A program made the position numbers and the translations under genes. A stretch of DNA of 64,000 bases from assembly GCA_018713055.1 (NCBI GenBank), contig DVFW01000018.1, positions 89,880 to 153,879 of the forward strand, in the 5' to 3' direction. Under the pieces are notes generated by a model. The model ran no database searches. It worked only from the letters and a program-made list of their open reading frames with translations, and was not told where the DNA came from. The stretch comes from Scatavimonas merdigallinarum (lineage in GTDB: Bacteria; Bacillota; Clostridia; Oscillospirales; Acutalibacteraceae). Positions within the stretch are counted from its first letter, which is position 1. Every line of letters begins with the position of its first letter. This document shows positions 49,204 to 57,132 of this stretch, in pieces.

Positions 49204-50838
49204 ATGCCAAATTGGGTTAATGCATCTGTATTTTACCATATCTATCCATTGGGCTTTTGCGGCGCGCCCGAGTACAACGACGGGCAGGTGATCCGCCGTC
49301 TGGATAAGCTTGCAGACTGGATTCCTCATTTAAAAAAACTGCAGGTAAACGCACTGTACATTGGCCCGCTTTTTGAAGCAAGCCGGCACGGTTACGATAC
49401 AAGGGATTATTATAAAGTTGACCAGCGCCTGGGTGACAACACCAGCTTTAAAGCACTTTGCAGCCAGCTGCATGCAAATGGTATACGCGTTGTGCTCGAC
49501 GGTGTATTTAACCATGTTGGCAGGGAATTCTGGGCGTTTAAAGATGTGCAGGAAAAAAGAGAGGCTTCCCCCTATTGCGGCTGGTTTCAAAATCTGCATT
49601 TCAACGCCTGCAGCCCTGCGGGCGATCCGTTCTGGTATGAAGGATGGAACGGACATTACGACCTTGTAAAGCTGAATTTAAAGCACCCGGACGTTATTCG
49701 CCATTTATTGGGCGCAGTGGAAATGTGGATGAATGAATTTCATATCGACGGACTCCGGCTGGACGCCGCTGATTGTGTTGATCCCGACTTTTTCCGCCAG
49801 CTTCACAGCTTTTGCAAGGCAAAGAATCCTGATTTCTGGCTGATGGGCGAAATCATTCATGGCGATTATACCCGGTGGGCCAACCCGGAAATGCTGGATT
49901 CTGTTACGAACTACGAATGCTATAAGGGAATTTACTCTTCCCACAATGACCATAATTATTTTGAAATTGCACACTCTTTGCAGCGCCAGTTTGCAGCCGG
50001 TGGAATTTACAAAGGCATATGCACATATAATTTTGTGGATAACCACGACGTCAACCGCATTGCCGACAATTGCCGCAATACGGCGCACTTAAAAAACGTT
50101 TATACAATTTTGTATACCATGCCTGGCGTTCCCTCCATTTATTATGGAAGCGAGTGGGCGGTCCATGGAACAAGAAGCAACCAGAGCGACCAGGCGCTGC
50201 GGCCCTGTCTGGAGTTGGGATGCACCACCGACGACGGCAAGGGTTTGGAAGAATACCTTTGTAAGCTCGGCAAAGCCAGAAGAGCGCTTAAACCTTTACA
50301 GTATGGGGATTTTGAAAACATTATCATCAAAAACGAACAGCTTGTCTATGCACGACGTATGGAAGGACAGACCATTTATATTGCACTGAACCTTGCAGAC
50401 AGTGCGCAGCAGGTGGATTTCCGTATAGACGAAGGTTTTTCCCATCTTACCGACGTGCTGACGGGCGAAAGCTTCTCCGGCGATGACAGCCACCATCTTC
50501 CACTTGCGGCGTGCAGCGCAAGGATTCTTGTGCTGCATAACGGCGGTTTTTCCGGGCTGACCGGGGAACAGGCCGCCATACTGTGCGACGATGAACCAGA
50601 AAAGCCCCCGCTGCCTGATATACCTGTCGTTACACCGGGCCGTTACAGACATTATAAAGGTGGAGAATACGAGGTTTTGGGAATTGCCCAGCACAGCGAG
50701 ACAAAAGAAAAAATGGTCGTATATAAAGCCCTGTATGAAGGGGGCGGCCTTTGGGTAAGGCCGTATGACTTATTTATACAATCAGTAGAATCCAACGGGC
50801 ACACTATGCTACGCTTTACAAAAATCGACGAATTGTAA
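49204..50838 (+). CDS. GH13 alpha-glucan hydrolase fused to a C-terminal DUF1653 domain
   Basis: 544 residues without a signal peptide, so cytoplasmic. The GH13 barrel has VVLDGVFNHVG, the nucleophile in DGLRLDAADCVDP, the acid/base Glu in LMGEIIHG and the third Asp in FVDNHDVNR. A beta domain follows. Residues about 475-540 form a DUF1653 domain (GRYRHYKGGEYEVLGIA and LWVRPYDLF). It probably degrades maltodextrin or glycogen fragments. DUF1653 is usually a stand-alone small protein, so the fusion is notable. AAGGTG precedes the start. It is monocistronic with its own terminator. Confidence 0.88.
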   Translation: MPNWVNASVFYHIYPLGFCGAPEYNDGQVIRRLDKLADWIPHLKKLQVNALYIGPLFEASRHGYDTRDYYKVDQRLGDNTSFKALCSQLHANGIRVVLDGVFNHVGREFWAFKDVQEKREASPYCGWFQNLHFNACSPAGDPFWYEGWNGHYDLVKLNLKHPDVIRHLLGAVEMWMNEFHIDGLRLDAADCVDPDFFRQLHSFCKAKNPDFWLMGEIIHGDYTRWANPEMLDSVTNYECYKGIYSSHNDHNYFEIAHSLQRQFAAGGIYKGICTYNFVDNHDVNRIADNCRNTAHLKNVYTILYTMPGVPSIYYGSEWAVHGTRSNQSDQALRPCLELGCTTDDGKGLEEYLCKLGKARRALKPLQYGDFENIIIKNEQLVYARRMEGQTIYIALNLADSAQQVDFRIDEGFSHLTDVLTGESFSGDDSHHLPLAACSARILVLHNGGFSGLTGEQAAILCDDEPEKPPLPDIPVVTPGRYRHYKGGEYEVLGIAQHSETKEKMVVYKALYEGGGLWVRPYDLFIQSVESNGHTMLRFTKIDEL

Positions 50839-50881
50839 AAAATCGCTTCTTATCCTGTTTAAAAGGATAAGAAGCGATTTT
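50837..50881. terminator. Bidirectional terminator
   Basis: A perfect 17-bp stem AAAATCGCTTCTTATCC with its complement, between the convergent GH13 and PHP genes; T/A runs on both sides. Confidence 0.88.
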
Positions 50882-50912
50882 CTATGAAAACAGCATGCAC
50901 AACGTAAAAATG

Positions 50913-51764
50913 TCAGACCGCGCCCTGTTTTTGCAGCAACGCAGCCTTCCGCTTTTTGAGTTTTAATAACTGCTCATCCAATGTCAGACAGGTACCAATC
51001 GGGTGCACGCTGCTGGTACTGCCGCCATGAAAATCCGTCCCGCCTGTAATAACCAGATCATACGCTTCTGCAATCGCGCCGAGTACTTCCAGATCGTCCT
51101 GCCGCGCTCTGGGGTAGTACACCTCAACCCCGTCCAGGCCTTTTTCTGCAAGCTCCGGCAAAAGCGCATATGTGTCATATACCGCAGGATGCGCCAATAC
51201 AGCCACGCCTCCAGCGTCGTGAATCTGCTCAAGCACCTCAAAAACGTCCGGGTATTCTATATTGGTTTTTGCAATTCCGATCTTCCAATTAAAAAGTTTG
51301 TCATACAGCGGGCCGTACATTTTATCTGCATAGCCGGCGTCCACAAGCGTCTGCATAATATGCTGCTTGTAGATTGCCGTACTGCCCTGCGCCCGCTTTG
51401 CAACCATTTCCGGTGTAATGGGATACAAACGCATGACCTTTTGAAGTGCAATGCTGACCGCTTTTCTCCTGTTTGCCAGAATTTTCCCAAACAGGCCTTC
51501 CAGCCGCGCCGGATGCTCGCACATATAGCAAAGCAAATGCACCAACCGTTTTCTTTGGTAATCAAATGTAGATATTTCAGCGCCGTGGATCACTTCAACG
51601 CCATGGCGCTGTCCAAAAATTTTTGCCCTTGTCGCGCCCGCAAACGTGTCATGGTCTGTCACCGCAATGGTTGGAATCCCTTTATTTTTCGCAAGAATCA
51701 CCAGCTCATCTATCGCGACGCTGCCGTCTGATAATTTCGTATGGCAATGTAAATCCGCAGCCAA
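50913..51764 (-). CDS. PHP-domain phosphoesterase
   Basis: About 283 residues. PHP motifs: DLHCHTKLSDGS, AVTDHDTFAGA, VIHGAEIST and a C-terminal TGGTDFHGG, which provide the metal-binding His/Asp residues. Relatives hydrolyse 3',5'-bis-phosphonucleotides or nucleoside phosphates (TrpH/YciV type). The start is a TTG at 51764 with GGGGGAGGAAG about 5-7 bases upstream; a TTG at 51812 is less likely. No partner is evident. Confidence 0.82.
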   Translation of the reverse strand: MAADLHCHTKLSDGSVAIDELVILAKNKGIPTIAVTDHDTFAGATRAKIFGQRHGVEVIHGAEISTFDYQRKRLVHLLCYMCEHPARLEGLFGKILANRRKAVSIALQKVMRLYPITPEMVAKRAQGSTAIYKQHIMQTLVDAGYADKMYGPLYDKLFNWKIGIAKTNIEYPDVFEVLEQIHDAGGVAVLAHPAVYDTYALLPELAEKGLDGVEVYYPRARQDDLEVLGAIAEAYDLVITGGTDFHGGSTSSVHPIGTCLTLDEQLLKLKKRKAALLQKQGAV

Positions 51765-52049
51765 AAAACTTCCTCCCCCGCTTTGTGATTTTTGTTTTAT
51801 GTCCCCGTACAATTTTCAAACTATAAAAAACGGATAGAGAAAAAACTCTACCCAGAAACAAGCATGCTGCACAGTATGGAGCAGATAAAGAGGCCTAAAC
51901 CGGCCGTCTATGTCTTCAACAAACAGGGCAGCGCTCTGCCGAACGCACTGCATCCGCAAAAAACCGCTACTTTCTATAAAATATTATATCTCTTTACAGA
52001 ATATAAGTCAAATGCAATTTCATCTGCAAATTTTCACATTTTTTGTGCA

Positions 52050-52085
52050 AAAAAGAAACCGCAGGTTTTTGCTTCCTGCGGTTTT
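52050..52085 (-). terminator. Terminator of the dnaD-dnaI unit
   Basis: Minus-strand stem AAAACCGCAGG/CCTGCGGTTT followed by a T-rich tract. Confidence 0.8.
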
Positions 52086-52101
52086 GCATACCACCTGTTG
52101 C

Positions 52102-53094
52102 TTAACGCTTTGACAGGCTTTCTTTTTTCATTTGTATGCGCACATCCCTTCCCAGAAAGGTAAGACGCTGGCAACTGCCAGCAAGTCTTGATACAAAGCG
52201 TTCGGAATAAGCCCGCTCCATTTCTTCCAATGAAAGGTTCGTGCTGATAATGGTTGGCTTTGTGCGCATAAGGCGCGTATTAAAAATATGATACAGCGCG
52301 CTGCTTGTAAACGGCGTGGTAAATTCCGTTCCTAAATCGTCCAAAATCAACAGGTCGCACTGCGTTAAAGACTGCTGTGTTGGCTCTTCGCTGCCTTTTG
52401 AAAAATGCTCCTGTTCAAGCCGTCTGGCAATATCGGGAACCGAGCAATACACTACCCCGTAGCCACGGTTTATGACCTCGTTTGCAATTGCAAGCGCCAG
52501 ATGTGTTTTTCCCAACCCGGTTGCCCCCACAAGCAAAAGGCTTTCGCTGTCTTCCTGAAAGGACCTTGCATACTCTTTGCAAAAGGAAAAAATTTGCTGC
52601 ATACGCCGCTTTGGCGACGTCCCTCCGTCTTGCGGCGCATCCGTATAATAACGCAGCGAAAAACTTTCAAAGCCGCATAAAGAAAGCGGCGAAAGCGCAT
52701 TCAGCTCTTCATACGCAACGTCTTTTAAAAGGGAAAGAAAACAGCTGCACATTTTTCCATCCATATAGCCTTTGTCACAACATGTTTTGCACGTAAAGCG
52801 CGCTTCCAGATAATCGTCCGGCACGCCGGCGCCTGTTAAAATTGCGGCCAGCTCTTTTTGCAGCGAAAGGTTTGCCGCTTTGAGTTTTAACAGCTCTTCT
52901 TTTGCATTTGCGCCGCTTAAAACAGCCTTGCCCGCTTTTGCCGCCGTTTGAGAAAGCGCCCGTTCCACCTGCTGCGCACGCGGGTATTTTTTGTAAAACT
53001 GTTCTTTGCGAAGGTCCGCTTCCCGCAGAGCGTTCATCCTGCGGTCCTGCATAATGGAATGTGCTTTTGCATAGGTTTCTTTGCTGTAGCCCAT
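52102..53094 (-). CDS. DnaI/DnaC-like replicative helicase loader
   Basis: AAA+ ATPase of 330 residues. Zinc-type Cys cluster CKTCCDKGYMDGKMCSC at about 100, Walker A GATGLGKTHLA, Walker B LLILDDLGTE and an Arg finger region SERFVSRLAG. This matches Firmicutes DnaI/DnaC proteins that load the DnaB helicase. The N-terminal part is helical and charged. It follows the DnaD-like gene by 17 bases, the common primosome pair in Clostridia. Confidence 0.88.
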   Translation of the reverse strand: MGYSKETYAKAHSIMQDRRMNALREADLRKEQFYKKYPRAQQVERALSQTAAKAGKAVLSGANAKEELLKLKAANLSLQKELAAILTGAGVPDDYLEARFTCKTCCDKGYMDGKMCSCFLSLLKDVAYEELNALSPLSLCGFESFSLRYYTDAPQDGGTSPKRRMQQIFSFCKEYARSFQEDSESLLLVGATGLGKTHLALAIANEVINRGYGVVYCSVPDIARRLEQEHFSKGSEEPTQQSLTQCDLLILDDLGTEFTTPFTSSALYHIFNTRLMRTKPTIISTNLSLEEMERAYSERFVSRLAGSCQRLTFLGRDVRIQMKKESLSKR

Positions 53095-53111
53095 TTTATA
53101 CGCCCCCTCTT

Positions 53112-54140
53112 TTATCCAGAACGCCCTATGTCATAATCAAATATGTCCATATTTTCAAGCTCCTCCAGGTCGTAAGACGCTTTGCGCTTTGCGCCTTCCT
53201 TCTTTTTTCCTCTGGACACGCCTGTTGCTGCAGCTTGTGATACATCGTCCGGTGTAAATATCCCTGCTGTATGCCAGCGCTTTATAATTCCGTCTATGTA
53301 TTTTAAATTATATTCGCCTTTGGTATCTACGCAGGTTTCATAAGCGATCCGAAGCATTTCCGCACTGTAATTCCACTGATTGATCCAGCGGTCGGCGCAT
53401 TCCAACTGTTTTTGAGTTGCAGAACCGGGGCTTTGCAGCCCAAACGTCCGGGCAACTTTGCTCCATGCGTCTTTTGTTTTTTTTATGGCGCGAATTTTTC
53501 CTTCTGCTTTTTCAATGGTGTCGATTTCTTCATTTGCCCAGGATACCGCCACCTTTTCTATATAGCGCATAGCCGGTTTTCCTTCCCCAACTGCAAATTG
53601 TAAAAGCATTAAAATGACATCAACCGGCAGCCCGTCATTTTCATGCAGAAGCAAAAGCGTTCCGCTGTCGCCATTGGAAAGCGGCCTGCCCAAAATAATC
53701 TGCGCTTCGCTCATTAAAAAAGCAAGCTCCCTGCTTTCGCCCAGGCGCTGCGCTACATAAGCGCTGTCCGGTCGCTGCGGCCTGGACAGCGGACGTGGTT
53801 TTTTCTTTTCGCGCTCCGGCTCTTCCTGCTGCGCAGACTGTACCTTCTGTTGTGCAGATTGCATATGTTCCGGTGCATTCTGCGCCGGAACATATGCACC
53901 GCCGCGGACAGAAAGCAGCCCTTCATCCACCCAAAACTGCACGCAATCTTTTACATCAATCGGGTGCATACGCAATTCCTGTGCAATTTGCTCCGTGCCG
54001 CACGGCTGCCCTGCATGGCGCAGCACCCACAGCAATACCTTCAGTTGCTGATGCGCCGAAGTCTTCAGGTATTTATCCACAACCTCGCACGGAACGGCAA
54101 AAATATGGTTCCACATACCCAAATTGATTGTTACGTCCAT
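53112..54140 (-). CDS. DnaD-domain replication initiation protein
   Basis: 342 residues. An N-terminal winged-helix-like region (about 1-80) is followed by a Gln/Glu/Pro-rich linker (about 85-130), then DnaD/DnaB domain 2 helices (about 150-300). The NYSAEMLRIAYETCVDTKGE segment followed by NLKYIDGIIKRWH is the classic end of that domain. DnaD remodels DNA at oriC and restart sites and helps DnaI load helicase. GGGTG precedes the start. Confidence 0.88.
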   Translation of the reverse strand: MDVTINLGMWNHIFAVPCEVVDKYLKTSAHQQLKVLLWVLRHAGQPCGTEQIAQELRMHPIDVKDCVQFWVDEGLLSVRGGAYVPAQNAPEHMQSAQQKVQSAQQEEPEREKKKPRPLSRPQRPDSAYVAQRLGESRELAFLMSEAQIILGRPLSNGDSGTLLLLHENDGLPVDVILMLLQFAVGEGKPAMRYIEKVAVSWANEEIDTIEKAEGKIRAIKKTKDAWSKVARTFGLQSPGSATQKQLECADRWINQWNYSAEMLRIAYETCVDTKGEYNLKYIDGIIKRWHTAGIFTPDDVSQAAATGVSRGKKKEGAKRKASYDLEELENMDIFDYDIGRSG

Positions 54141-54295
54141 TGCTTTTCACCCTTAAGAAAAATCTAAAACAGATTATAACACAAAAAAGCAAATTACGCC
54201 ATACCGTTTCTCTCTGAAAATTTTCCTTAAAACAAACTGCTTTCCCTTCCATCCTGCTCCTGTGCGTGTTTTCTTTCAATCTTTTTACAGCAACG

Positions 54296-54331
54296 AAAAG
54301 GAGCGGCCCAAAGCCGCCCCTTTATTTTACC
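54296..54331 (-). terminator. Terminator of ackA
   Basis: Minus-strand hairpin AGGGGCGGC/GCCGCTCCT followed by TTTTC. Confidence 0.6.
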
Positions 54332-54399
54332 AGTCTAAAAACCGGACATATATAAAGATTTTTTGCTATAGACCCATGCCGCATATGCGCCATTGTGTG

Positions 54400-55611
54400 T
54401 TATTTGCCTTTTTCCACGAGTGCTTTGGTATCTCTTGCAATAACAAGCTCTTCGTTTGTGGGGATGACAAATACCTGTATTTTGCTGTCCGGTGTAGAAA
54501 TGCGTCCCTCTGCCCCATGAATGGCCGCATTATTCTTTTCCATATCACATTTTACGCCAAGGCAGACAAGATTTTCGCAAATTGCTTCTCTATGGTGCGG
54601 CTGGTTTTCCCCTAAGCCCGCTGTAAAGACAATTGCGTCGCAGCCGCCAAGCGCCACATAATAACTGCCAATAAATTTTGCAATTTCATACCGGAGCATT
54701 TCATGCGCAAGCTTTGCCCGGTCGTTGCCTTCCTCTGCTGCCTTTGTTACGTCGCGGTCGTCGCTGGATACACCGGATATCCCCAGAAGGCCGGACTTTT
54801 TATTAAGCAGGTCACTCATCTGCGAAGGCGTAAGCCTTTCTTTTTCTGCAAGGAACGTAACGACGGAAGGGTCAAGCGTACCTGTGCGGGTCCCCATCAT
54901 AAAACCGTCAAGAGGCGTTAGCCCCATACTTGTGTCAATGACCTTTCCACCTTCCACTGCCGCAATGGAAGATCCGTTGCCCAAGTGACAGGTAATGATC
55001 TTTAGTTTTTGAATATCCTGCCCCATAAGCTCGGCGCACCTGGCGCTGACATAGCGATGAGATGTGCCATGAAAACCATAGCGGCGGATTTTATATTTTT
55101 CATAATATTCGTACGGGATTGGATACATATAAGCTTTTCTGGGCATAGTGGAATGAAAAGCAGTGTCAAACACGACCACTTCCGGAACCTTTTCTCCAAA
55201 TACGTCGATACAGGCCCGGATCGCCTGTACATGCGCCTTGTTATGTAAAGGGGCCAACGGAATCAGGCTTTCAATTCCTTCGATCACCTGTTCATCCACA
55301 AGCACGCTTTCGCTGAACAGAGAACCGCCCTGAACGATTCTGTGCCCAATGGCGCTGACCTCGTTTAAATCTGTAATAACTCCGGCCTGCGGATCGGTAA
55401 GCGCCTGCTTTACCTGCATAAAGGCCGCTGTGTGATCCGCCATGGGAACCTGCATCTCTTTATGCCTTCCGTCAAATGTTTTATGCCCGATCATGCTGCC
55501 TTCCATACCGATTCGCTCACAGTTCCCTTTTGCAAGAACCTTTTCATCATCCATGTCAAACAGCTGATACTTTAACGAAGAGCTCCCCGCGTTAATCACC
55601 AAAATTTTCAT
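54400..55611 (-). CDS. ackA: Acetate kinase
   Basis: Makes ATP and acetate from acetyl phosphate; 403 residues, usual length. Motifs: VINAGSSSLKYQLFD, GHRIVQGG, FDTAFHSTMP, YGFHGTSHRYVS, TCHLGNGSSIAAV, FTAGLGENQP and a C-terminal VIPTNEELVIARDT. pta is not next to it. It runs divergently from tmcAL, with both promoters overlapping. Confidence 0.97.
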   Translation of the reverse strand: MKILVINAGSSSLKYQLFDMDDEKVLAKGNCERIGMEGSMIGHKTFDGRHKEMQVPMADHTAAFMQVKQALTDPQAGVITDLNEVSAIGHRIVQGGSLFSESVLVDEQVIEGIESLIPLAPLHNKAHVQAIRACIDVFGEKVPEVVVFDTAFHSTMPRKAYMYPIPYEYYEKYKIRRYGFHGTSHRYVSARCAELMGQDIQKLKIITCHLGNGSSIAAVEGGKVIDTSMGLTPLDGFMMGTRTGTLDPSVVTFLAEKERLTPSQMSDLLNKKSGLLGISGVSSDDRDVTKAAEEGNDRAKLAHEMLRYEIAKFIGSYYVALGGCDAIVFTAGLGENQPHHREAICENLVCLGVKCDMEKNNAAIHGAEGRISTPDSKIQVFVIPTNEELVIARDTKALVEKGK

Positions 55612-55717
55612 TCGTCAACCATTCCTTTCTCTGCGCAAGCGCAACCGCTCTTTCCTTTTTGCTCCGCCCTTTTATTAAACAGGCAGGCGTGCAGGAACAT
55701 AAATCCCTGTATACATA

Positions 55718-55746
55718 TTGCTCTTGCTTCTACAGTATTATATAAT
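55718..55746 (+). promoter_or_regulatory. Sigma-A promoter for tmcAL
   Basis: TTGCTC (55718-55723), a 17-base spacer and TATAAT (55741-55746). Its -10 overlaps the ackA -10 on the other strand. Confidence 0.6.
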
Positions 55747-55770
55747 AGTACAAAACAGGGATAAATTCAA
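55742..55770 (-). promoter_or_regulatory. Sigma-A promoter for ackA
   Basis: Minus strand: TTGAAT (55770-55765), a 17-base spacer and TATTAT (55747-55742). Confidence 0.6.
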
Positions 55771-55812
55771 CCTTTTTTGTATTTTGTAAAGTCTTTTTTA
55801 CGGGAGAAACTT

Positions 55813-57003
55813 ATGAATGTATTTGCGGTTATCAGCGAATATAACCCCTTTCACAACGGACATGCCTATATGCTTGCACAGCTCAGGAAAGCCGGCGCTA
55901 CGCATATTGTGGCAATTATGGGCGGCCCTTTTTTGCAGCGTGGAGAACCCGCACTTTTTTCAAAGCAGTTGCGTGCGCGCTGCGCGCTTTTAAATGGGGC
56001 GGATTTGGTTTTGGAACTGCCGTGCATCTGGGCTACGGCAAGCGCAGAGAGCTTTGCTTTGGGCGGTGTATCTGTCGCCGCTGCTCTGGGCGTTGTGGAC
56101 GCGCTTGGCTTTGGCAGTGAATGCGGCGCAATACAGCCGCTTGCCTTGCTTGCGCGTACAATGGACAGCAGTCCCTGCCGCGCACACATAAAAGCACATC
56201 TGAAACAGGGAAAGAGCTATGCGCGCGCAGTGCACGAAGCCATACGCATGCAAGGGCAGCCGTTTTCCGGCCTGCTTTCGCAGCCGAACAACGTGCTTGG
56301 TATTGAATATATCCGCGCTTTAAACAAGGTATCTTCCACGATACAACCTGTTACCATAAAGCGGAAAGGTGCACAGCACGACAGTTTTATAAGCTCTGGC
56401 AATATGGCAAGCGCTTCTTTGATCCGGCAGGCGCTGGAAAGGCGGGATCTATCCTGCTTAAAGTTCCTCCCTGAAGACTGCCGTCCCTGGATTTTGCAGG
56501 AAATTGAGCAGGGCCATATGGCTGATATCGCCCGCATGGAACGCGCTATTTTGTACCGGTTGCGCAGTATGTCACCCACAGATTTTGCGGCTTTGCCAGA
56601 TGTCTGCGAAGGTCTGGAACACAGAATTTACCAGGCTGTCCGCAAGGAAACCTCTCTGGTTTCTATGATTGGCAGCATGAAAACCAAGCGTTATACGCAT
56701 GCGCGCCTGCGGCGGATTATGCTGTATGCTTTTTTAGGCATCCGCGCAGAAATGCAAAAGCAACCTGTTCCCTATCTGCGCGTACTGGGGTTTAATCAAA
56801 AAGGCGCAGAGGTTCTGAAAAAATCCAAAACCGTGGCAACACTGCCAATTATCACAAAGCTGACAGACGGCTTCTCACGATTGACGCCGCAGCAGCGGTC
56901 TGTACTGGAGTTGGATTTAAAGGCGTCGGATTTGCAAGCCCTCGCTTTTGAAAATATTTGTGCATGCGGACAGGATTTTTATCTTGGCCCTGTGCGGGTA
57001 TAA
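55813..57003 (+). CDS. tmcAL: tRNA(Met) cytidine acetate ligase (TmcAL/YlbM)
   Basis: 396 residues. The nucleotidyltransferase signature is FAVISEYNPFHNGHAYMLAQLR, with IMGGPFLQRGEPALF, LELPCIWATASAE, GQPFSGLLSQPNNVLGIEYI, and further on IKRKGAQHD and SSGNMASASLIRQAL. The enzyme acetylates C34 of elongator tRNA-Met, activating acetate with ATP. The start at 55813 follows GGGAGA. Its neighbour makes acetate from acetyl phosphate, and the two genes share a promoter region. Confidence 0.93.
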   Translation: MNVFAVISEYNPFHNGHAYMLAQLRKAGATHIVAIMGGPFLQRGEPALFSKQLRARCALLNGADLVLELPCIWATASAESFALGGVSVAAALGVVDALGFGSECGAIQPLALLARTMDSSPCRAHIKAHLKQGKSYARAVHEAIRMQGQPFSGLLSQPNNVLGIEYIRALNKVSSTIQPVTIKRKGAQHDSFISSGNMASASLIRQALERRDLSCLKFLPEDCRPWILQEIEQGHMADIARMERAILYRLRSMSPTDFAALPDVCEGLEHRIYQAVRKETSLVSMIGSMKTKRYTHARLRRIMLYAFLGIRAEMQKQPVPYLRVLGFNQKGAEVLKKSKTVATLPIITKLTDGFSRLTPQQRSVLELDLKASDLQALAFENICACGQDFYLGPVRV

Positions 57004-57078
57004 CCATTTAAAAATATGCCTTTGCACATTTTTGCAGGGCATGTAATTTGCTGTTTTTCATCTGCTCTGCACATAACA

Positions 57079-57108
57079 AATGGCCCGCAGCAAATGCTGC
57101 GGGCCATT
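57079..57108. terminator. Bidirectional terminator between tmcAL and clpC
   Basis: A perfect 14-bp stem AATGGCCCGCAGCA/TGCTGCGGGCCATT with a 2-base loop; T-rich flanks are short. Confidence 0.7.
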
Positions 57109-57132
57109 GACCGTTTAAATCTCTACGCTGCT

